Assembly (NCBI GenBank): GCA_014238425.1
Contig: JABABD010000029.1
Coordinates: 62,001-126,000 of the forward strand
Source of the DNA: Flavobacteriaceae bacterium
Lineage (GTDB): Bacteria > Bacteroidota > Bacteroidia > Flavobacteriales > Flavobacteriaceae
Length of the DNA stretch: 64,000 bases
Direction of reading: 5' to 3'
Position numbers and translations under genes: made by a program. Shown in pieces: positions 36,049 to 44,879 of this stretch (positions within the stretch are counted from its first letter, which is position 1; every line of letters starts with the position of its first letter). The notes below the pieces were generated by a model that was not told the origin of the DNA, ran no database searches, and saw only the letters and a program-made list of their open reading frames with translations.

Positions 36049-36561
36049 ATGAAATATCTACTTATCCTCACGGCATTTGTCTTTTCATCATTTACTACAT
36101 TTAGTCCAAATCATAATTTCAAGGTTGAAAGCAATAACTTGATTTGGCAAAAAGTTTACGATAGTGATCAAACAGTTTTCGAATTATATGAATCATTGCG
36201 TGGACATGGAAATTACGAAAAAATTTACATCGTAAGAGAAGAAATTATTTTTACTTTTACTTTTGATAGCGGTAATGAACTTGGTGCTCATGGGTACAAG
36301 CGAGGGAGTTATCCAAACTACCTTAAACCAGGTGGGAAATACACAGGATATTTGCAGAAAAAAGGAGACCGTTACCGAGTAACTATTACAGGAGTTAACT
36401 TCAATTGGAATGGTGATTTAGTAGAAAACATAGATGATGCTGCTCTTAAAAGAGGAGAGTTAAGAGATAATAATAGAACCAAAAAAGTAATTCAATTATT
36501 TGATAGATATTTCAACAGTAAATTTAGTTTGATAAAGGAGGCCAGAAATGGCAACTGGTAA
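36049..36561 (+). CDS. Exported protein, unknown function
   Basis: A 170-residue protein with a signal peptide of about 18 residues (MKYLLILTAFVFSSFTTF). The mature part alternates hydrophobic and polar residues as in a beta-sheet protein (FTFTFDSGNELGAHGYKRGSY, YTGYLQKKGDRYRVTITGVNF). A more helical basic C terminus (NNRTKKVIQLFDRYF) follows. I do not recognise the family. It is a single gene with its own promoter module and a strong terminator. Confidence 0.65.
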   Translation: MKYLLILTAFVFSSFTTFSPNHNFKVESNNLIWQKVYDSDQTVFELYESLRGHGNYEKIYIVREEIIFTFTFDSGNELGAHGYKRGSYPNYLKPGGKYTGYLQKKGDRYRVTITGVNFNWNGDLVENIDDAALKRGELRDNNRTKKVIQLFDRYFNSKFSLIKEARNGNW

Positions 36562-36590
36562 GAACTCTATTTGCCATTGATTAATAGCGG

Positions 36591-36624
36591 AAAAACACGA
36601 CCTTGATTCAAGGTCGTGTTTTTT
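36591..36624. terminator. Bidirectional terminator
   Basis: Long stem AAAAACACGACCTTGA/TCAAGGTCGTGTTTTT, A-rich before and T-rich after, between two convergent genes. Confidence 0.88.
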
Positions 36625-36628
36625 ATTT

Positions 36629-37705
36629 CTACTCTTTTGGCTTTTTTTCTTCAATTAATCCAAGGCGTTTGGCTCTTGTTTCCCAACTTTTCCTTGCTAA
36701 CATTTGTAGGTCGGCTACATTGTCGCTTTCATCCATTATTTCTAATCCTAAAAGAGTCTCAATAACATCTTCCATCGTAACTAACCCACTAACAGAACCA
36801 TATTCGTCTACAACCAAAGCCATATGATTTCTACTCTCAACAAGTTGCTCAAAAAGTTCAGGAATGGGAAGGTTGCGATTTATGATGATGATATCACGTT
36901 TGATATCTGCTAATTTCTTTTCACCATTATCATTGGCCATTTCCTTATAGACTTCATCTTTAAGAACCAATCCGCTGATATTATCAGGAGATCCACTAAA
37001 AACAGGAATTCTAGAAAAGCGTAATGTCTGGTTAGCTGCAAAAAAATCTGATACAGAAGTATTTTCATCTTCTGTTTTCATGACGGTTCTAGGAGTCATA
37101 ATATCTTTTGCCATGACTTCCTTGAAAGTCAAAAGATTCTTAATAACCTTGCTCTCAGATTCTGCAAACACTCCTTCTTCATGGGCAATGTCCGTCATGG
37201 CATGAAAATCTTCTCTACTGAGCACACTACCATGATGACCTTTGCCACCAATGAGCTTTGTTGTTAGTTGAAGCAACCATAACAATCCTGTCCATTTTAA
37301 TGGAAAAATTAAAACATTAAGCGCTTTCGACGTGAAATTAGCTAGCCCTTTCCAATACGTTGCTCCGATGGTCTTTGGAATAATTTCTGAAAGCACCAAT
37401 ATTAAAATCGTCATAAGAGCAGATACAATGAATATAGAGTTGTCTCCATTGCCAAATACTTTTTCAGCTTGTACACCAACTAAAATAGCACCAACGGTAT
37501 GTGCAATGGTATTTAGTGTTAAAATAGCGATGAGCGGCCTATCAACATCCTTTTTTAATGCTTCAAGGTTTTTTGCGTATGTTTTACCCTCATTTACTTT
37601 TACGTTTATAAAAGTAGGTGTTACACTCAAAAGCACAGCTTCTAGAATGGAACATAAAAACGAAAAGAAAATGGAAATTACAGCGTAAAATATAAGTAGA
37701 GCCAT
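36629..37705 (-). CDS. CNNM (DUF21)/CBS-domain transporter-like protein
   Basis: A 358-residue inner-membrane protein of the CNNM/HlyC-CorC group, often linked to Mg2+ or other divalent cation export. The N-terminal DUF21 part (~1-140) has three to four membrane segments. A CBS pair (~190-325) contains DIMTPRTVMKTED and HMALVVDEYGSVSGLVTMEDVIE. The usual C-terminal CorC/HlyC domain is absent: the protein ends about 30 residues after the second CBS motif with a Lys-rich tail. This short form exists in the family. It is not a haemolysin despite the historic name. Confidence 0.88.
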   Translation of the reverse strand: MALLIFYAVISIFFSFLCSILEAVLLSVTPTFINVKVNEGKTYAKNLEALKKDVDRPLIAILTLNTIAHTVGAILVGVQAEKVFGNGDNSIFIVSALMTILILVLSEIIPKTIGATYWKGLANFTSKALNVLIFPLKWTGLLWLLQLTTKLIGGKGHHGSVLSREDFHAMTDIAHEEGVFAESESKVIKNLLTFKEVMAKDIMTPRTVMKTEDENTSVSDFFAANQTLRFSRIPVFSGSPDNISGLVLKDEVYKEMANDNGEKKLADIKRDIIIINRNLPIPELFEQLVESRNHMALVVDEYGSVSGLVTMEDVIETLLGLEIMDESDNVADLQMLARKSWETRAKRLGLIEEKKPKE

Positions 37706-37780
37706 GAATAGTTTTTCTAACAGCTAAAGTAGTTAAAAAGATTTTGAAATGAACTTCATATAAGTAGATGTTAAACAATT

Positions 37781-37815
37781 AAAAAGCTCAATAGAATTAA
37801 ACTATTGAGCTTTTC
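37781..37815 (-). terminator. Intrinsic terminator of the gene at 37841
   Basis: Stem AAAAGCTCAATAG/CTATTGAGCTTTT with a 7-base loop, 26 bases beyond the stop of the coiled-coil protein gene. Confidence 0.8.
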
Positions 37816-37840
37816 GTGATTGATTGATGAGATGATTGGT

Positions 37841-38419
37841 CTAATTTTTTTTCTTGGCCAAGCGCTCTTTTGCACGCTCTAGATCTTTTTTTGCGCGTTC
37901 TACATCTCGTTGTGCACGTTCAAGATCTTGCTGCGCTCTTTTAGCATCTTTAGCAGCCATTTTTTTTGCATTTGTTCCAGAAATAAGATGTTTTAGGTCC
38001 GTTCCTAATGCCTCTATCTTTTTGTAAAAACTGTTAGATACTAATTCTTTGTCCATATACATTCTAAGCTTTCCTTTAGTAAGTTTACATTCAAAAACTT
38101 CGTCGCTACTTTTACTATCTGTCCATAGGTATACACTTCCATTGACGCTCAGGTTACCTTTACCCAATCTATCTAATAGTACAGCTTTAACACGATTTGT
38201 TTTAGATTTGTGAAAACTGGCTCTAAATTTATATTCGTCATCAGATTTGGTAACTGATACAGAACTGTTTGACATTGAATTGTCATCTTCATGAACACTT
38301 ATTGAATATGATGTGGTGCCATCTGCTTTTGGAGGCTCTGGCGTTACTGGTGTTGATTGTGCACATGCAGATAAACTTATGATTAAGATTGCTGCAAATG
38401 TTAGAATTGAATTTTTCAT
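37841..38419 (-). CDS. Exported coiled-coil protein, probable lipoprotein
   Basis: A 192-residue protein. The signal MKNSILTFAAILIISLSAC ends in a lipobox with Cys19. Residues ~35-140 form a beta-rich domain (TTSYSISVHEDDNSMS, VYLWTDSKSSDEVFECK). Residues ~150-192 are a charged coiled coil with repeating AQQDLERAQRDVERAKKDLERA heptads, ending Lys-rich. I do not recognise the family. It sits immediately downstream of the response-regulator gene, with a TTAACC-N5-TTAACC site about 95 bases before its start, so it is a likely direct target of that regulator. Confidence 0.7.
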   Translation of the reverse strand: MKNSILTFAAILIISLSACAQSTPVTPEPPKADGTTSYSISVHEDDNSMSNSSVSVTKSDDEYKFRASFHKSKTNRVKAVLLDRLGKGNLSVNGSVYLWTDSKSSDEVFECKLTKGKLRMYMDKELVSNSFYKKIEALGTDLKHLISGTNAKKMAAKDAKRAQQDLERAQRDVERAKKDLERAKERLAKKKN

Positions 38420-38513
38420 AATTACTGATTTTAAAAATTATACTGTTCGTTTTATTGATTTGATAGAACAAATATATAGGTGGGGTTTTTAAAAAAAGAA
38501 GAAATGACGTTCG

Positions 38514-38530
38514 TTAACCTAGCATTAACC
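38514..38530. promoter_or_regulatory. TTAACC-N5-TTAACC direct repeat (candidate OmpR-type site)
   Basis: Two TTAACC hexamers 11 bases apart, start to start, upstream of the coiled-coil protein gene. A third TTAACC overlaps the response-regulator stop at 38548. The 18-base stretch differs by one base from the one at 42339-42356. An 11-base period is typical of tandem OmpR-family binding. Confidence 0.55.
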
Positions 38531-38547
38531 GATGTATTATTAGTGTA

Positions 38548-39234
38548 TTAACCTACTTTAAACTCTAAGCCAATTCCACGAATGCTTTCAATGGAAATAG
38601 AGGTGTCGTTTTTAAAATATTTACGTAACCGACTAATAAAAACATCCATGCTCCGTCCCGAAAAGAAATCGTCATTTTCCCAAACCTTATTTAAAATGGC
38701 TTCACGTTTTAGGAGCTGGTTTTTATGTTGAAATAAATACAAGATCAAGGCACCTTCTTTTTCCGTTAAGCGTTGAACGGCACCATCCATCTCTAAATGT
38801 AAGCGATTAGTGTCGAATCGGTATTTCCCAATTTTAACAATAGGTATATCTTGGTTTAAGGGAATAGATTTGGACGCTCGTTTTAAGATATTACTTAACC
38901 GTAACACCAATTCATCTGCTTCAAAAGGCTTGACTATATAATCATCAGCGCCTAATTTCAATCCTTTTATTTTGTCTTCCTTCATTTTTCGGGCGGTTAG
39001 AAAAATAAAAGGCATTTCAGGGTTTAAAGAAATAATATGTTCAGCTAATGTAAAACCGTCCATTTTTGGCATCATTACATCTAAGACACAGATATTGAAT
39101 GAATCTTTTTTAAACATTTCTAAAGCTTCTTTTCCATTTTTTGCCCAGGTAATTATATAACCAGATATCTCAAGATATTGTTTTAAAACACCTCCAAAAT
39201 CTTGATTGTCTTCAGCTAATAAAATGTGTTTCAT
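38548..39234 (-). CDS. Response regulator, OmpR family
   Basis: A 228-residue two-domain regulator. The receiver (1-120) has the acidic pair Glu8-Asp9, phospho-acceptor Asp52 in VLDVMMP and Lys102 in IVKPFEADEL. The C-terminal winged helix (~130-228) contains LTEKEGALILYLF and SRLRKYFKNDTSISIESIRGIGLEFKV. It is encoded 5 bases after its cognate kinase gene. The arrangement resembles the RprX/RprY-type systems of Bacteroidota. TTAACC sites before its own operon and the neighbouring exported protein gene suggest its targets. Confidence 0.94.
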   Translation of the reverse strand: MKHILLAEDNQDFGGVLKQYLEISGYIITWAKNGKEALEMFKKDSFNICVLDVMMPKMDGFTLAEHIISLNPEMPFIFLTARKMKEDKIKGLKLGADDYIVKPFEADELVLRLSNILKRASKSIPLNQDIPIVKIGKYRFDTNRLHLEMDGAVQRLTEKEGALILYLFQHKNQLLKREAILNKVWENDDFFSGRSMDVFISRLRKYFKNDTSISIESIRGIGLEFKVG

Positions 39235-39239
39235 GGATT

Positions 39240-40634
39240 TTAGTTTAATGGGAGCCTAATCGTAAAGGTCGAACCTTCACCTTCAGAACTTTTTATAGTT
39301 ATATTCCCCTGATGCGCTTTTATGATCTGGTTTGTATAATATAATCCCAAGCCAAGACCTTTTACATTATGGACTTCTGTATTTCCAGCACGATAAAATT
39401 TATCAAATAATTGTTTTTGATGCTTTTCTGAAACGCCAATACCATTATCAGCAATTGAAATGACAAAATAGTCGTTCAATAATGTTTTGCAGTCAATTGT
39501 AATATTATCTCCATTATATTTAACGGCATTTTCGAGAACATTAAATAGTGCAGTTGTCAGGTAAAATTTATCAATAGGAATAGTTTGATTTGACTTTAAC
39601 ACATCCCTGTTTACCTTGACATTTTTATCTTTAACAGAGAGAGAAAAATCATCTAGAATAGTATTCATATAATCTTCCACTTTAACCTGTTCTTTATTAA
39701 TTTGGATTTCATTATATCCTAAACTATTATTTAAAACTTGATCTATTAATTTTTGTAAACGTGTACTTTGTCTATTAATAGTGTCTACAGTAGTGTTTGT
39801 GGCTTCTGGATTAGATTGAATAACATCTTTTTTCAACATTTTAGTAGCCAATGATAACGTTGCTAAAGGTGTTTTAAGTTCGTGGGTAATGTTGTTTATG
39901 AAATCGGTTTTCACATCTGCAATTTTCTTTTGAGAGATTAAACTCTTAATGGAATAATAGAGTATGGCTATTACGAATGAGAAGATTAAAAGAGAAAGTG
40001 CTAGCAACCCTGTCATTTGCTTTAGAACGATCTTTTCCCATCCATCAATATTGATGATGTCTTTAATGCCAAATTGTAAATCAAAAGAGACTGATACATT
40101 TTCTCCATCAATATTACGATCAGATGTGTGATCGGTTAGCCATAAAGAATTGCTAATTGTATGGCCATCTTCTTCTTCAAAGAGATCACCAACGATTATA
40201 GAGTTGGGGTGTTTTTTATAATCAAAAATGGTATCGTTTTTAACGCTGTCAAGAAGGATAACGGTAGTAACTTTTTTTTGAAATTTTAAATCGTAAGCAA
40301 TATTGCTTTTCTTAAGCTCTTTTTGATATTGTACTATATAGTCAGTATTTGAGGAATCAATCTTTAATTTCAAATTCTTTAGAGCATCTTCTGTACGTAC
40401 TTTTCCAATCTTATATTCTATAAGCTGATTAAGAAAATAATCCTGCCACTGATCGGTGATGGAATCTAACTCGGGAGAAAAGTCATCAATTCTTGAAATA
40501 GATTTGCGAGCTTCACCAATAAATGCGTCTTTTTTAAGCTTGTAAGTATTATTTATTAGATAACCTTGAATTACTGAAAGTGAAATTAGGCCAAGTATTG
40601 AAGCAATGATCAGAAGGTTTATTTTTTTCTTCAT
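39240..40634 (-). CDS. Sensor histidine kinase
   Basis: A 464-residue inner-membrane kinase. Membrane segments at ~7-25 and ~207-228 bracket a ~180-residue periplasmic sensor domain with no known fold by eye. The HisKA motif is HELKTPLATL with phospho-acceptor His251. The ATPase domain has ALFNVLENAVKYN (N box), ADNGIGVSE (G1) and GLGLGLYY (G2). It forms an operon with the response regulator and, upstream, a lipoprotein serine hydrolase 8 bases away that could act in sensing envelope or antibiotic stress. Confidence 0.93.
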   Translation of the reverse strand: MKKKINLLIIASILGLISLSVIQGYLINNTYKLKKDAFIGEARKSISRIDDFSPELDSITDQWQDYFLNQLIEYKIGKVRTEDALKNLKLKIDSSNTDYIVQYQKELKKSNIAYDLKFQKKVTTVILLDSVKNDTIFDYKKHPNSIIVGDLFEEEDGHTISNSLWLTDHTSDRNIDGENVSVSFDLQFGIKDIINIDGWEKIVLKQMTGLLALSLLIFSFVIAILYYSIKSLISQKKIADVKTDFINNITHELKTPLATLSLATKMLKKDVIQSNPEATNTTVDTINRQSTRLQKLIDQVLNNSLGYNEIQINKEQVKVEDYMNTILDDFSLSVKDKNVKVNRDVLKSNQTIPIDKFYLTTALFNVLENAVKYNGDNITIDCKTLLNDYFVISIADNGIGVSEKHQKQLFDKFYRAGNTEVHNVKGLGLGLYYTNQIIKAHQGNITIKSSEGEGSTFTIRLPLN

Positions 40635-40642
40635 GTAGTTTC

Positions 40643-42145
40643 TTAGTCTTTTAATTGTTGAATCATGTTAATAACATGTTTGTTTTCAGGATTTAAGTTA
40701 AGAGATTTTTTAAAATTTTGAAGCGCCTCTTTATTATTATTAAGCGCATAATACGCATCTCCCAATAATGACCAAGAAAATTCATCATGAGGATATTTTT
40801 CAGCATATAACTTGTACACCTCTACTGCGGCATTAAAAGCCTTTTTTTCTATGAGTTCTGTACCGATTTCCTCAAAATCCCAATCTATAAATGGTTCAAA
40901 ATTTTCATCATTTTCATGAGACCTATAGATTTCCAGTGCTGACTTAATGCCGTTTTTCGAATACTCAAGTGAGAACCATTTAGGTAACGATTTTTTATCA
41001 ACCTGGTAAGGCAGTCCACTTAAGATTCTCATGGGAAACGTAAATGTATGTCTATCTGTCAAGTCATTATTTGTTAGCATAATAACGACTTTATCCTTTG
41101 TTATGTTCCTTATTAAAAAACTACGCCCACCTCTTATACCTCCAGCATGAAACACGGTTTGACCAGACCTATCATCTTTCGCTATTCTCCATGAAAGCCC
41201 TGAAAGAGATGGATAATTTGATTTTGGATTTACCACGTACGTTTCTCCGCTATTGAGTTTATACGGCTTATACATTTTAGACAATGCCGTTGGACTAATA
41301 ATGTCTCCATTTTGAAGTTTAGTATGATACTTTAGTAAGTCGATAGCTGTAGTGTGGATTGCACTTTCTCCATAATTATTTATAAATGTGAGTTTCTCTT
41401 CCTTGTCTTCTTTTATGGAGTCAACATTAATTAGAGTATCGGATAACCACTTTGGTTTTCTATAATAGGACACAATGTTATTTTGTAACCTTTTAGGAAC
41501 TCTGGATTTCTTGAGAAATGTATTTTTCATTCCTGCCTTTTCAAAGATGTTCTTTTGAATAAAGACATGATATGGCAATTTTGATACTTTTTCTATAATC
41601 AAGGCGAGCAATATGTAATTGGTGTTTGCGTACTTGTAGCCAGTTCCAGACTCAAAATATTGGGCTGGCCTAAGGTTTTTATATACATCAAAAAGGTCAC
41701 TGTTCGTTAATCCTTTTTGATCTATTCTCTCTCGAATCAATTTACTTTGAATTCTATACAATCCTGATGTATGGGTTAGTAAGTTTTCAATGGTTATATG
41801 ATGGTATGAAAAATCAGGAAAGTACATCTTAATGTTATCTTTCAAATTTAATAACCCTTTCTCTTCTAAGATAAGTATTGAAATTCCAGTAAAGGTTTTT
41901 GAAATTGATGCGATATTGAATATGCTCTCTGGATTTAGTTTATGTCCAGTTTCAAAATTAGCCAAGCCAAATGATTTCTCGTAAATTATCTTTCCTTTTT
42001 CTGCGATTAGGACATTTCCGTTGAAACTTTTTTCTGAATGCAGCGTTGCTAATATTTCATTGATTTCATTTATTCTCTCATCTTTTTCAAAAGAACAAGA
42101 GCATAAAAGTATTAGCAATAACAGAATTAATTTCGTTGATTTCAT
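40643..42145 (-). CDS. Lipoprotein serine hydrolase (class C beta-lactamase fold) with C-terminal TPR
   Basis: The start MKSTKLILLL gives 500 residues and a proper lipoprotein signal (ILLCSC); an ATG 11 codons earlier adds a non-signal stretch. The motifs are SISK (Ser80, Lys83), YANTN, and FHAGGIRGG in place of the KTG box. The last ~75 residues hold a tetratricopeptide pair (FSWSLLGDAYYALNNNKEALQNF), as found in many Bacteroidota homologues. It is the first gene of an operon with a two-component system. The substrate is unknown; a link to peptidoglycan or beta-lactam sensing is inference from position. Confidence 0.85.
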   Translation of the reverse strand: MKSTKLILLLLILLCSCSFEKDERINEINEILATLHSEKSFNGNVLIAEKGKIIYEKSFGLANFETGHKLNPESIFNIASISKTFTGISILILEEKGLLNLKDNIKMYFPDFSYHHITIENLLTHTSGLYRIQSKLIRERIDQKGLTNSDLFDVYKNLRPAQYFESGTGYKYANTNYILLALIIEKVSKLPYHVFIQKNIFEKAGMKNTFLKKSRVPKRLQNNIVSYYRKPKWLSDTLINVDSIKEDKEEKLTFINNYGESAIHTTAIDLLKYHTKLQNGDIISPTALSKMYKPYKLNSGETYVVNPKSNYPSLSGLSWRIAKDDRSGQTVFHAGGIRGGRSFLIRNITKDKVVIMLTNNDLTDRHTFTFPMRILSGLPYQVDKKSLPKWFSLEYSKNGIKSALEIYRSHENDENFEPFIDWDFEEIGTELIEKKAFNAAVEVYKLYAEKYPHDEFSWSLLGDAYYALNNNKEALQNFKKSLNLNPENKHVINMIQQLKD

Positions 42146-42180
42146 AAGGCTTGAATTCAAAGTAAATGGCAATTCCATAA

Positions 42181-42267
42181 TTATCTATAACGTCTTTTAA
42201 TATTCCAGTTATAGGATTTAGAGGTATTTACTCTTTCTGTAATCTGATCTGTGTTTAAAGTTCTCAT
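42181..42267 (-). CDS. Possible 28-residue leader peptide
   Basis: ATG 42267 opens a short basic frame (MRTLNTDQITERVNTSK...), ending just before the serine hydrolase gene. It lies between the TTAACC site and that gene, inside the expected 5' untranslated region. There is no family match and it may be chance. Confidence 0.2.
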   Translation of the reverse strand: MRTLNTDQITERVNTSKSYNWNIKRRYR

Positions 42268-42339
42268 AATATTTGATTTTATTGATTGATGTTACAAATC
42301 TAGAGTGAAGATTTCAATAAAAACAAAAAACGCGTTAGG

Positions 42340-42356
42340 TTAACCTATCATTAACC
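42340..42356. promoter_or_regulatory. TTAACC-N5-TTAACC direct repeat upstream of the hydrolase-kinase-regulator operon
   Basis: Two TTAACC hexamers 11 bases apart, ~195 bases before the serine hydrolase start. The orientation relative to the downstream gene is the same as in the site at 38514. It is consistent with autoregulation by the OmpR-type regulator. Confidence 0.55.
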
Positions 42357-42446
42357 TAAAAGAGATGAAAAAGCATAGAGTATGCACTATATAACAAGAA
42401 TTTGCAAATCCCTGTTAACAGAAAGAGCTCTATTGAATTACACGAA

Positions 42447-43436
42447 TTATGAAAGCAACTTCACAACATCTTTAGCAAAGTAGCTAGCAATAATGTTGGC
42501 TCCTGCTCTTTTAATAGATATTAGTTGTTCCATCATTACGGCATCATGATCTAACCAACCTTTTTCAGCCGCAGCTTTTAGCATGGCGTATTCACCAGAT
42601 ACTTGATATACCGCAACAGGAACATCAACAGTGTTTTTGATATCTCTAACGATATCTAAATAAGCCAATCCAGGTTTTACCATAACGATATCAGCACCTT
42701 CGTCAATGTCCATCTGTGTTTCTCGAATAGCTTCCATGCGATTTGCAGGGTCCATCTGATAGGTTTGCTTGTCTTTTGGAACATCTTTTATATCAACTGG
42801 AGCAGAATCCAAAGCATCGCGGAAAGGACCATAAAAACCAGAGGCATATTTCGCACTATAACTCATGATGCCTGTATTATGAAAACCCTCGTCTTCCAAC
42901 AATGAACGTATCTCGAAAATACGGCCATCCATCATATCACTTGGCGCCACAAAATCAGCACCAGCTTGAGCGTGCGACAAACTCATTTCTGCTAAGATTG
43001 AATTCGTTTCATCATTTAATATCTGTCCACCATGAACAATACCGTCATGTCCGAAAGAAGAATAAGGATCAAGCGCTACATCAGTCATAACCAACATATC
43101 TGGGCAAGTATTCTTAACAGTCATAATAGCCCGTTGCATCAAACCTTCAGGGTTCAAGGCTTCTGTGCCTGAATTATCTTTGAGGTTGTCTGGCACTTTA
43201 ACGAAGAGTAAAACTGCTTTTAGGCCAAGTTTCCAAAGGGTTTTTACTTCTTTCTCCAGCAAGTCTAAACTAAAGCGATAATAATTTGGCATTGAGGCAA
43301 TTTCTTCCTTCACTCCCTTACCTTCCACAACAAACAATGGCACTAAAAAGTCGTTGGGATTGATTGTAGTTTCTCTAACTAAAGCACGAATGGCTTCGCT
43401 TTGTCTTAATCGTCTATGTCTTCTTAAAGGATACAT
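42447..43436 (-). CDS. hemB: Delta-aminolevulinic acid dehydratase (porphobilinogen synthase)
   Basis: Condenses two 5-aminolevulinate molecules to porphobilinogen. Its 329 residues are typical. The N terminus (RRHRRLRQSEAIRALVRET), the Schiff-base lysine regions SYSAKYASGFYGPFRDA and DIVMVKPGLAYLDIV, and SGEYAMLKAAAEKGW are all present. It is the last gene of the leftward haem cluster, 8 bases after hemF. Confidence 0.97.
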   Translation of the reverse strand: MYPLRRHRRLRQSEAIRALVRETTINPNDFLVPLFVVEGKGVKEEIASMPNYYRFSLDLLEKEVKTLWKLGLKAVLLFVKVPDNLKDNSGTEALNPEGLMQRAIMTVKNTCPDMLVMTDVALDPYSSFGHDGIVHGGQILNDETNSILAEMSLSHAQAGADFVAPSDMMDGRIFEIRSLLEDEGFHNTGIMSYSAKYASGFYGPFRDALDSAPVDIKDVPKDKQTYQMDPANRMEAIRETQMDIDEGADIVMVKPGLAYLDIVRDIKNTVDVPVAVYQVSGEYAMLKAAAEKGWLDHDAVMMEQLISIKRAGANIIASYFAKDVVKLLS

Positions 43437-43444
43437 TTTATTGT

Positions 43445-44353
43445 TTATTTGTTAATCCAATCAACAGGATTTTGTAGTACGTTTATTAACTTTTCTTCCT
43501 CGCTTCCGGCTTCGGGTTGATGGTCGTAAACCCACTGTACATGCGGTGGCAAACTCATCAAGATGCTTTCAATACGACCATTGGTTTTCAAGCCAAACAA
43601 AGTGCCTTTGTCATGCACTAAATTAAATTCTACATAACGACCACGACGTATCTCTTGCCAATCACGTTGTTCTTTCGTATAAGATAGGTCTTTTCTTTTC
43701 TCCACAATCGGCAGGTAAGCTTCGAGAAAACTATTACCGACCTCAGTGACGAAATCGTACCAATGTTCCATAGTCATCTCATCTGTTTTTTTGCAATAAT
43801 CAAAGAATAATCCGCCAACGCCTCTTCCTTCCTTTCTATGAACATTATAGAAATACTCGTCGCAACGTGTTTTATATTTTGGATAAAATTCGTGATGGTG
43901 TTTATCACAAGCTGTTTTGCAAGTCGTGTGAAAATGAACAGCATCTTCCTCAAACAAATAGTATGGTGTTAAATCTTGTCCGCCACCAAACCATTGATCC
44001 ACTATATTACCTTGTTTGTCATACATCTCAAAATAACGCCAATTAGCATGTACCGTCGGCACCATTGGATTTTTAGGGTGTAAAACGAGACTCAATCCAC
44101 AAGCAAAAAAATCAGCATCCTCAACACCAAAATAAGTTTGCATACTCTCAGGAAGCTTGCCATGTACGCCAGAAATATTAACACCTCCTTTTCCAAAAAC
44201 ATTACCGTTTTCAATAACACGTGTCCGACCACCTCCACCTTCAGGACGTGTCCAAATATCTTCTTGAAACTCAGCCTTGCCATCAATAGCTTCTAATTTA
44301 GAAGTAATGGTGTCTTGAAGTTCGTGTATATATGCAAAAAACTTATCCTTCAT
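43445..44353 (-). CDS. hemF: Oxygen-dependent coproporphyrinogen III oxidase
   Basis: Aerobic decarboxylation of coproporphyrinogen III to protoporphyrinogen IX. From MKDKFFAYIHE it has 302 residues; upstream in-frame ATGs at 44356 and 44365 are less likely. Recognisable segments are GGGGRTRVIENGNVFGKGGVN, FGGGQDLTPYY, GRGVGGLFFDY and RRGRYVEFNLVHDKGT. The start overlaps the end of the GNAT gene by 11 bases. Its presence indicates haem synthesis under aerobic conditions. Confidence 0.97.
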   Translation of the reverse strand: MKDKFFAYIHELQDTITSKLEAIDGKAEFQEDIWTRPEGGGGRTRVIENGNVFGKGGVNISGVHGKLPESMQTYFGVEDADFFACGLSLVLHPKNPMVPTVHANWRYFEMYDKQGNIVDQWFGGGQDLTPYYLFEEDAVHFHTTCKTACDKHHHEFYPKYKTRCDEYFYNVHRKEGRGVGGLFFDYCKKTDEMTMEHWYDFVTEVGNSFLEAYLPIVEKRKDLSYTKEQRDWQEIRRGRYVEFNLVHDKGTLFGLKTNGRIESILMSLPPHVQWVYDHQPEAGSEEEKLINVLQNPVDWINK

Positions 44354-44879
44354 CATGTAATTCATATAACTCCATATCTACTGGCGATTGATTTGTAGGT
44401 GTGAATTCATTCGGCAAGGTTTTTATCCAACTAAAGCCACAATTTTCTGCCACTTTAATGCTACCGATATTGCTTTTATGAGAGATGATTTGCAACGTTT
44501 GCAATTCCAATTTATCAAAAGCATGCTTTGAAAGTGCTTCTACAACTTGCGTCATCAAACCTTTTCCTTCGAATGAGTATCCAATGGCATATGCAAATTC
44601 CCCTTGTTTTTTACCCCAATCCAATTCTTTTATGTACACTAGCCCAGCTACTTCGTGAGATTCATTAGGCTTTATTGTAAATAAGAATTCTTCATTTAAG
44701 CTGAATTGCTTCACCTTTTTTTCAGCAAAACGTTTAGATAAAGTAGGTGTTAAATTTTGCGCTAATGTTTTAGGCAAGTAAGGGCCTAATCTATCCTCAT
44801 TTGCAACAGCAAAATTGCAAATGTTCCACGTATCTTTTAATTGAATGGGAGCAATATTAAAGTCGCCTATCGAAATCAT
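44343..44879 (-). CDS. GNAT-family N-acetyltransferase (RimJ/RimL-like)
   Basis: A 178-residue acetyltransferase. The fold is visible from GEFAYAIGYSFEGKGLMTQVVEALSKHAFDKL (motif A/acetyl-CoA loop region) and ISHKSNIGSIKVAENCGF near the C terminus, the typical RimJ/RimL pattern. The acceptor is unknown. It overlaps the upstream EI24 gene by 4 bases (ATGA) and hemF by 11 bases, so it is translationally embedded in the haem operon, though no haem role is known for this family. Confidence 0.85.
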   Translation of the reverse strand: MISIGDFNIAPIQLKDTWNICNFAVANEDRLGPYLPKTLAQNLTPTLSKRFAEKKVKQFSLNEEFLFTIKPNESHEVAGLVYIKELDWGKKQGEFAYAIGYSFEGKGLMTQVVEALSKHAFDKLELQTLQIISHKSNIGSIKVAENCGFSWIKTLPNEFTPTNQSPVDMELYELHDEG

